From JAAYBF01 sp963716445 (GTDB taxonomy: Bacteria > Actinomycetota > Thermoleophilia > Solirubrobacterales > Thermoleophilaceae), in contig OY970313.1 of assembly GCA_963716445.1 (NCBI GenBank), positions 2,170,001-2,234,000 of the forward strand: DNA of 64,000 nucleotides, given 5' to 3'. This document shows positions 42,501-64,000 of the stretch, piece by piece. Under the pieces are notes generated by a model. That model searched no databases and was not told the DNA's origin. It saw nothing but the letters and a program-made list of their open reading frames with translations. Position numbers and translations under genes: made by a program. Each line of letters begins with the position of its first letter. Positions within the stretch are counted from its first letter, which is position 1.

Positions 42501-44536
42501 CCCTGCGAGTGGCCGACGACGACCGACGGCTCGATGCCCGACGCGCGCCAGAGCGCCGCCAGCGAGACCATGACCGCGAACAGCGCCGGCTGGACGACGT
42601 CGACGCGCTCGAACGAGGGCGCGCCCGGCCGTCCGCGCAAGACATCCTCGAGCGACCAGTCGACGAACGGCGCGAGCGCGTCCCCGCACGCGACGAGGCG
42701 CTCGGCGAACAGCGGCGAGGAGTCGAGCAGCTCGACGCCCATCCCGATCCACTGCGACCCCTGGCCGGGGAACACGAACGCGACCTTCCCGCCGCCCGCG
42801 GCGACGCCCTCGGCGAGGTTGCGCGCCGGCTCGCCGGCCGCGAGGGCGCCCAGCCCCGACGACAGCGCGGCGCGCTCGGAGCCGACGACGACGGCTCGAT
42901 GCTCGAAGGCGGCGCGCCCGCTGACGAGCGAGTGCGCGACGTCGGCCGGCGACACGCCGGGAGAGCGCTCCAGGAACGACCGCAGCCGCGACGCCTGCGC
43001 GCGCAGGGCGACCTCCGACTTGCCCGAGACGACCAGCCCGACGACCGCCTCCCCGTCGGAGCGCCCGACCGCCGTCGGCGCCGCCCCCTCCGGCTCGGCC
43101 TCGCCGGCGCCGGCCTCGCTCGGGTCGTCGTCCGCCGCCGGCTCCGCGAGCCGCGGCGGCGGCTCCTCCAAGATCACGTGGGCGTTGGTCCCGCTCATCC
43201 CGAACGAGGACACGCCCGCCCGCCGCGAGCGCTCGCCGGGCGGCCACTCGCGCTGCTCGGTCAGCAGCGCCAGGTCGCCCATCGACCAGTCGACGTGGGG
43301 CGTCGGCTCGTCGACGTGCAACGTCGCCGGCAGCACGCCGTGGCGCATCGCCATCGCCATCTTGATCACGCCCGCCATCCCGGCCGCCGCCTGGGTGTGA
43401 CCGATGTTCGACTTGATCGAGCCGAGCCGCAACGGCCCCTCGGAGCGGCTCTGCCCGTAGGTCGCCAGCAGCGCCTGCGCCTCGATCGGATCGCCGAGCG
43501 TCGTCCCGGTGCCGTGCGCCTCGACGACGTCGACGTCGCCCGGCGACAGCCGCGCGTTGGCGAGCGCCTGACGGATCACGCGCTCCTGCGACGGGCCGTT
43601 GGGCGCGGTGAGCCCGTTGCTCGCCCCGTCCTGGTTGACCGCGCTGCCGCGCACCACCGCATGCACCGGATGGCCGAGCCGCCGCGCATCCGACAGGCGC
43701 TCGACGACCAGCACGCCGACGCCCTCTGAGAAGCCGGCGCCGTCCGCGGCCGCGGCGAAGGACTTGCAGCGCCCGTCGGGCGCAAGGCCGCGCTGGCGGC
43801 TGAAGCCGAGGAACATGCCGGGCGTCGCGAGCACCGCCACGCCGCCGACCAGGGCCTGCGAGCACTCGTCCTGGCGCAGCGCCTGACAGGCCAGGTGCAG
43901 GCCGACGAGCGAGGACGAGCACGCGGTGTCGACCGTCACGGCCGGGCCCTCGAGGCCGAAGCTGTAGGAGATCCGGCCCGAGACGACGCTGGCCGCGATC
44001 CCCGTGCCCATGTATCCCTCGAGCTGGCCGGGCAGCGAGTCCTGCGTGCGCATGTAGTCCTGGACGTTCATCCCGACGAAGACGCCGGTGCGGCTGCCGC
44101 GTCGCGACGACGGATCGATCCCGGCGTTCTCGAAGGCCTCCCAGGCCACCTCGAGCAGCAGCCGTTGCTGGGGGTCCATCGCCAGCGCCTCGCGTGGGCC
44201 GATGCCGAAGAAGTCGGCGTCGAACTCGCCGGCGTCGTAGAGGAAGCCGCCCTCGCGGGCGTAGCTGGTGCCGGGGCGGTCGGGGTCGGGGTCGTAGAGG
44301 CGGTCGAGGTCCCAGCCGCGATCCGACGGGAATCCCGAGACGACGTCGGCACGCGACTCCACGACTTGCCAGAGGTCCTCCGGAGAGCGCACCCCGCCGG
44401 GGTAGCGGCAGCCGATCCCGACGATCGCGATCGGCTCCTCCGCCCGCGACTCGACGTCGCGCAGCCGGCGATTCGCCTTGCGGAGGTCCGCCGTGACCTT
44501 CTTCAGGTACTCGCGAAGCTTCTGCTCGCCGCTCAT
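27566..44536 (-). CDS. modular type I polyketide synthase, three modules plus thioesterase (PKS B)
   Basis: A 5656-residue megasynthase ending the assembly line. Order: N-terminal coiled-coil docking segment (residues 1-33, EQKLREYLKKVTADLRKANR), then B1 KS-AT-DH-KR-ACP, B2 KS-AT-DH-KR-ACP, B3 KS-AT-DH-KR-ACP-TE. All three KS carry DTACSSS (Cys206 in B1, Cys1996 in B2) and the HGTGT His. AT of B1 has GHSQGE and YASH (methylmalonyl type); ATs of B2 and B3 have GHSIGE and HAFH (malonyl type). No ER is present. The thioesterase has Ser5505 (GYSIGG), Asp5532 and His5624. The start is the ATG at 44536, with AGGAG 9 nt upstream, 42 nt after the stop of PKS A. Product class is inferred: a polyene acid or lactone. 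Confidence 0.93.
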   Translation of the reverse strand: MSGEQKLREYLKKVTADLRKANRRLRDVESRAEEPIAIVGIGCRYPGGVRSPEDLWQVVESRADVVSGFPSDRGWDLDRLYDPDPDRPGTSYAREGGFLYDAGEFDADFFGIGPREALAMDPQQRLLLEVAWEAFENAGIDPSSRRGSRTGVFVGMNVQDYMRTQDSLPGQLEGYMGTGIAASVVSGRISYSFGLEGPAVTVDTACSSSLVGLHLACQALRQDECSQALVGGVAVLATPGMFLGFSRQRGLAPDGRCKSFAAAADGAGFSEGVGVLVVERLSDARRLGHPVHAVVRGSAVNQDGASNGLTAPNGPSQERVIRQALANARLSPGDVDVVEAHGTGTTLGDPIEAQALLATYGQSRSEGPLRLGSIKSNIGHTQAAAGMAGVIKMAMAMRHGVLPATLHVDEPTPHVDWSMGDLALLTEQREWPPGERSRRAGVSSFGMSGTNAHVILEEPPPRLAEPAADDDPSEAGAGEAEPEGAAPTAVGRSDGEAVVGLVVSGKSEVALRAQASRLRSFLERSPGVSPADVAHSLVSGRAAFEHRAVVVGSERAALSSGLGALAAGEPARNLAEGVAAGGGKVAFVFPGQGSQWIGMGVELLDSSPLFAERLVACGDALAPFVDWSLEDVLRGRPGAPSFERVDVVQPALFAVMVSLAALWRASGIEPSVVVGHSQGEIAAAHVAGALSLEDAARVVALRSQALAELAGGGGMVSVSASVEEVAERLERLGTGLSLAAVNGPLSIVVSGAPEALEELLAGCESDGVRAKAIPVDYASHSPQVEAVRDRLLDELAPIAPRSGEIPLCSTLTGDLIDTSRLDAEHWYRGLRETVQFERATRRLIEQGCGLLVEASPHPVLALAAQETIDATTDRGGQATAVIGTLRRDDGGMERFVAAAGEAYVHGAAVDWRAVLPAGEPVELPTYAFQRRRYWLDSTGGRDSSSVGQSSADHPLLGAAVCLADEEGWLFTGRLSLSTHGWLADHRVLDTVLLPGAAFVELALRAGLEVGCEAIEELTLEAPLILPERGGVQVQVSVGQPGESGRRPLAIYSRLEDAEGEGLADDGEWTRHSSGTFAAPSSDATAGDDAAFARAWPPEGAEEVESESFYDRLAEIGFAYGPAFQGLRAAWRRDGELFAEVALPDGLEADAARFGAHPALLDAALQTVFGAAGDVDAGSLRLPFSWSGVRLGASGGTAWRVRVTTADDSIALTAVDPAGELALAVDSLVARPVDAAALGASAGPGADKLFRVEWLDVASAVATGAPRGATADGFAVLGDGLDAAAAALGAGRHPDLAALGEASDGDGPVPALVLARVGAGAAGDLAAAAQATLADALALAQAWLADERFAGSVLALVTERAVAGGDDEAPDLAQAPVWGLLRSAISESPDRFALVDVDGAESSWAALTRAFETGESQLAIRDGAIRVPRLARFAGRDDERTARPLDRDGTVLITGGTGGLGALVARHLVSEHDAGNLLLVSRSGRDADGAAELEAELAELGAEVTVAACDVADREQLELLLASIPAEHPLTAVVHAAGRIDDGLIVSLDAERLERVLAPKLGAALHLHELTAGLDLSAFVLFSSVAGTVGGTGQGNYAAANVGLDALAQHRRAAGLAAVSLAWGQWSQASGSGLTGSLDEAGLARLARAGLGALSIEEGLELFDAAIAADEALLAPVRWDFAALRGYARAGVLPPLLSGLVRVATPRGRGQGGSLARRLAGVPEEEWDGVVLEVVRGQVATVLGHASGDEVDPERAFKDLGFDSLGAVELRNRLSVAADLRLPATLVFDHPTPAAVARHLRSQVEGAERRVAAVAVSSAAVDEPIAIVGIGCRYPGGVRSPEDLWRLVESGVDAIAPMPSDRGWDVDRLYDPDPDNPGTSYARDGGFVDDAADFDAEFFGISPREAVAMDPQQRLLLEVAWETFEDAGIDPSSLRGSSTGVFAGVMYADYGADIGMKSVPRELEGYLGTGVAGSVVSGRVAYTFGLEGPAVSVDTACSSSLVSLHLASQALRGGECSLALAGGVTVLANPGVFVEFSRQRGLSPDGRCKSFAAAADGTGWGEGVGAVLLERLSDARRNGHRVLAVVRGSAVNQDGASNGLTAPNGPSQERVIRQALANARLSPADVDAVEAHGTGTMLGDPIEAQALLATYGRERERGPLRLGSIKSNIGHTQAAAGVAGVIKMVMAMRHGVLPPTLHVDEPTPHVDWSAGEVSLLTEPEPWERDGRPRRAAVSSFGVSGTNAHLVLEEAPEREEEPRAGELERSGDGGVVGWVVSAKSAAALRAQAARLRGFLERAPELSPVDVARSLVTGRARFERRGVVVGSDRERLLSGLEALAAGEPAPNVVEGVASAGKLALLFTGQGSQRPGMGAGLHEAFPVFATAFDAVCDELDPLLGRSLKDVVFAAEGSSEASSLDRTELTQASLFALEVALFRLVEAFGVRPDFLIGHSIGELAAAHVAGVLSLPDACALVAARGRLMGALPGGGAMVSVMASEAEVAESLAGLGGELSVAAVNGPRSVVVSGEEEALLEWAAGQERAGRKTNRLRVSHAFHSALMEPMLAELAEVAASLSYATPSLPIVSNVTGEVVGDEICSPDYWVRHVRETVRFHDGIRTLRDAGVTSYLELGPDGVLGAMAGDCLADRDDPAGASALASALRAERPDAETFVGALAHLHVGGVGVDWTPLIANGRRVALPTYAFQRRRYWIESAGGGDVVSVGQSSADHPLLGATVSLADGEGWLLTGRLSLSTHRWLADHALFDTVLLPGTAFAELALRAGAEVGCEAVEELTLEAPLTLPQHGAVQFQVAVGQPAESGRRAVAIYSRPEDDDADGLGEELEWTRHASGSLAPATVDGEGTDPAATGFAAAWPPVDAEAIDVDSLYDRLAEAGFGYGPAFQGLRAVWRGDGELFAELALPDELESDALRFGAHPALLDAALHTVLAAATDEAEPGQARMPFSWVGVRLGPGGGPGWRARVTVGEDGAIGLTAVDRTGELVVSVEALLTRPVDATQLAAGGPRRDSLFRVDWVDVATAAGPAAVARPAGGGVAVLGAGLDAAATAAGAERHRDLAALGDALGGGGGVPSVVLARVGADAQVEGAAEAARVAVVEALELAQAWLADERLAESVLAFVTERAIAAGDGEAPALSQAPVWGLVRSAQSENPDRFALIDVDGADGSWTALASALESGEPQIAIRDGSVLVPRLVRAGLERAPDDADGGAPADTEPFDSDGTVLVTGGTGGLGALVARHLAKRHGVRRLLLASRRGRDADGVDELEAELAELGCDVEVAACDVSDRGQLAELLAAIPPERPLTGVVHAAGVLDDGVIDSLDGERVERVLAPKLGAALHLHELTADLDLSAFVLFSSVAATLGSPGQGNYAAANAGLDALAEHRRANGLAGTAVAWGQWERASGMAGGLGEADLTRLARMGIGALGDDEGLELFDVAAAADEALLVAVRLDLAALRMQARIGVLPALLGGLVRVPARRGREGGGSLARRLAGVPEEQWDAVVLEVVRGEVAAVLGHPSGDAVDPERAFKDLGFDSLGAVELRNRLSAAADLRLPATLVFDYPTSAALAGYLRSQVEGDERRVAAVAVSSAAVDEPIAIVGIGCRYPGGVRSPEDLWRLVESGGDAISRFPADRGWDLDRIYDPDPANPGTSYARDGGFVDDAADFDAEFFGISPREAVAMDPQQRLLLEVAWEAIEHAGIDPTSLRGSSTGVFAGVMYHDYGSDFSLGSVPAELEGYLGTGVAGSVVSGRVSYAFGLEGPAVSLDTACSSSLVTMHLAGQALRAGECSLALAGGVTVLSTPGVFVGFSRQRALAPDGRCKSFSAEADGTGWGEGAGLLLLERLSDAERLGHRVLGVMRGSAVNQDGASNGLTAPNGPSQERVIRQALANARLSPSDVDVVEAHGTGTALGDPIEAQALLATYGQNRVDGPLRLGSIKSNIGHTQAAAGVAGVIKMVMAMRHGVAPATLHVDEPTPHVDWSAGEVSLLGERAEWPRRDGPRRSAVSSFGISGTNAHVILEGSPSSSLSPVPDSSSSDPPAAVALVVSGKSEVALRAQAARLRRFLERAPELSPVDVARSLVTGRARFERRGVVVGSDRERLLSGLEALAAGEPAPNVVEGVASAGKLALLFTGQGSQRPGMGAGLHEAFPVFATAFDAVCDELDPLLGRSLKDVVFAAEGSSEASSLDRTELTQASLFALEVALFRLVEAFGVRPDFLIGHSIGELAAAHVAGVLSLPDACVLVAARGRLMGALPDGGAMVSVMASEAEVAESLAGLGGELSVAAVNGPRSVVVSGEEEALLEWAAGQERAGRKTNRLRVSHAFHSALMEPMLAELAEVAGSLSYATPSLPIVSNVTGEVVADEICSPDYWVRHVRETVRFHDGIRTLRDAGVTSYLELGPDGVLGAMAGDCLADRDDPAGASALASALRAERPDAETFAGALAHLHVGGVGVDWTPLIANGRRVALPTYAFQRRRYWIESAGGGDVVSVGQSSADHPLLGATVSLAGDGGWVFTGRLSLSTHRWLADHAVFGTVLLPGTAFVELVLRVGGEVGCEVVEELTLEAPLTLAEHGAVQFQVAVGQPAESGRRPVEVYSRLEDGGPDEDEDGEGGGWTRHASGTVVPDGGGDAGGFGGVWPPEGAEAVEVDYLYDRLAEAGFDYGPAFQGLGAAWRRGGELFAEVGLAEGLEGDAARFGVHPALFDAALHTVFVAGGDGEAGPARLPFSWSGVRLGEGGGSAWRVRVLVAGDSIALTAVDRSGELVVSVDSLVSLPVEASQLAAAARAGGDSLFCVEWVDVATARASSPPPLAGGRAVLGDGLEAAGGALDAVCYPDLAALGEALDAGAEAPGAVFARVGATTSDGDSGGLAGVGRALTIEALEFAQGWLGDERLAGSLLVLVTERAVAAGDREAPDVSLAPVWGLVRSAMSENPDRFALIDVDTVEAAAGVLAGALATGESQLAIRDGAILVPRLARVGAPDAPDATPFGADSTVLVTGGTGGLGALVARHLAAEHGVGGLLLASRRGPLADGAAELQAELAELGCDVEVAACDVSDRGQLAELLASIPAERPLTGIVHAAGVLADGVIGSLDADHVERVFAPKLDAALHLHELTADLDLSAFVVFSSIAGTFGGAGQGNYAAANAGLDALAHHRHANGLAAQSLAWGQWAQASGMTGGLGEADLARIARMGLAALTNDEALDLFDTATTTTTHPTLIPVALDLPTLRGHARAGILPALLSGLVRLPARRGRDRGGSLARRLAGLPGGEWEAVVLEAVRAQVAAVLGHESADAIDADRPLLELGFDSLAGLELRNRLSTAADLRLPATLVFDYPTPVAVAGYLHGQLLERGVSGANEPNGASPAAGDSGGILSELLRQAHGRGEMLDVVPLLVQASRFRPDFRSSADLDELPYAAQLTTGAGLPRLICLPSYLAGSGPHQFVRIAKALEGTRSVTALSLPGFRGGESVPASWSAAIDVLVESTRQAAADEPFVLVGYSIGGALARALVERLELEGVAPSGLAMIDTYAPHGGDGSQVFGAVMGQLLDSDHEYVSIDDHNLMAMATYLRLFGEWEPTSIDAPSLLVRASETLNGASGGDDPLPSWLTPETVVDVPGDHFSIIADGAEQTALAIETWLASSARPTPATDAS
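27590..28310 (-). other. PKS B terminal thioesterase domain
   Basis: A type I TE: LICLPSYLAGSG near the start, nucleophile in VGYSIGGALARAL (Ser5505), Asp5532 in MIDTYAP, His5624 in PGDHFSII. It releases the chain by hydrolysis or macrolactonisation; sequence alone does not say which. Confidence 0.88.
28490..33740 (-). other. PKS B module B3: KS-AT(malonyl)-DH-KR-ACP
   Basis: KS about 32450-33740; AT about 31260-32140 (GHSIGE, HAFH); DH about 30170-31035 (HAVFGTVLLP, canonical Gly; DAALH); KR about 29000-29530 (TGGTGGLG, NYAAAN, LAD in place of LDD); ACP with GFDSLA near 28595. The last extension module before release. Confidence 0.85.
30992..32345 (-). repeat. near-identical AT tract, copy in module B3
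   Basis: About 1.35 kb covering the AT and its flanks matches 36335-37688 at a constant offset of 5343 nt, with only scattered single-base differences by eye, while the flanking KS and DH regions differ more. Confidence 0.8.
33740..39080 (-). other. PKS B module B2: KS-AT(malonyl)-DH-KR-ACP
   Basis: KS about 37800-39078; AT about 36600-37480 (GHSIGE, HAFH); DH about 35515-36375 (HALFDTVLLP, DAALH); KR about 34300-34850 (TGGTGGLG, NYAAAN, LDD); ACP about 33790-34010 with GFDSLG near 33905. Predicted to add an unbranched C=C unit. The AT and flanks are nearly identical in DNA to those of B3. Confidence 0.85.
36335..37688 (-). repeat. near-identical AT tract, copy in module B2
   Basis: Partner of 30992-32345. 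The sharp edges suggest gene conversion or recent module duplication rather than uniform ancient similarity. Confidence 0.8.
39080..44536 (-). other. PKS B module B1: docking-KS-AT(methylmalonyl)-DH-KR-ACP
   Basis: KS about 43165-44434; AT about 41935-42790 (Ser677, Y777-A-S-H780); DH about 40840-41690 (HRVLDTVLLP, DAALQ); KR about 39650-40200 (TGGTGGLG, catalytic Tyr1596 in NYAAAN, IDD motif of B-type KRs); ACP Ser1763 (GFDSLG). Predicted to add a methyl-branched trans C=C unit. Confidence 0.85.
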
Positions 44537-44545
44537 CCCGACTCG

Positions 44546-44550
44546 CTCCT
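44546..44550 (-). promoter_or_regulatory. ribosome-binding site of PKS B
   Basis: AGGAG on the minus strand, 9 nt before the ATG at 44536. It fixes the start of the downstream megasynthase, placing the coiled-coil docking segment at the very N-terminus. Confidence 0.65.
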
Positions 44551-44578
44551 CACGTGGCGCCGTCCTCGCATGGGTCGA

Positions 44579-64000
<19,422 letters not shown>

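Overview
The window is very GC-rich and shows strong third-position GC bias. Its gene set (glucosylglycerate synthesis, a LigD-type polymerase, a DUF3352-type lipoprotein, modular type I polyketide synthases) points to an actinobacterium. My best guess is a Thermoleophilia/Solirubrobacterales-like lineage, but that is inference from gene style, not a marker-gene call.

Layout. (1) 1-9093 is chromosomal housekeeping: a partial LigD-type polymerase, glycerate kinase, a probable glucosyl-3-phosphoglycerate synthase/phosphatase pair, an MrfA/YprA-type helicase, an M23 peptidase, a DUF3352-type lipoprotein and a small unknown protein. (2) 9094-22356 is an accessory region that starts in a tRNA-Phe gene. 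The last 42 nt of that tRNA recur at 17653-17694 and 22315-22356. I read this as two tandem integrative elements. Element 1 (about 8.5 kb) has a tyrosine recombinase, a Schlafen AlbA_2-like protein, a DUF4238 protein, an unrecognised two-gene operon, an AbrB/Doc-type toxin-antitoxin pair and debris of conjugation and carbamoyltransferase genes. Element 2 (about 4.7 kb) has two membrane proteins with related extracytoplasmic domains, a ribbon-helix-helix antitoxin, a frameshifted Doc gene and a tRNA-shaped sequence on the minus strand. (3) 22431-24697 holds a broken nucleotidyltransferase and a two-gene ABC exporter. (4) 24861-64000 is the downstream end of a type I PKS cluster: a flavin-dependent oxidoreductase, an alpha/beta hydrolase, an isoprenylcysteine-methyltransferase-like membrane protein and two giant PKS genes read leftwards.

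The visible PKS line has seven modules (A0-A3 on the upstream gene, B1-B3 plus thioesterase on the downstream gene). Every module carries DH and KR and none shows an ER, so the default prediction is a conjugated polyene released by the thioesterase. The last module of the upstream gene (A3) has two defects: a +1 frameshift near 46255 between DH and KR, and a KR whose catalytic Tyr is His. Matching docking segments at the end of PKS A and the start of PKS B support the order A to B.

Most of the other long open frames in this window, on either strand, are antisense or out-of-frame shadows caused by high GC and are not annotated.
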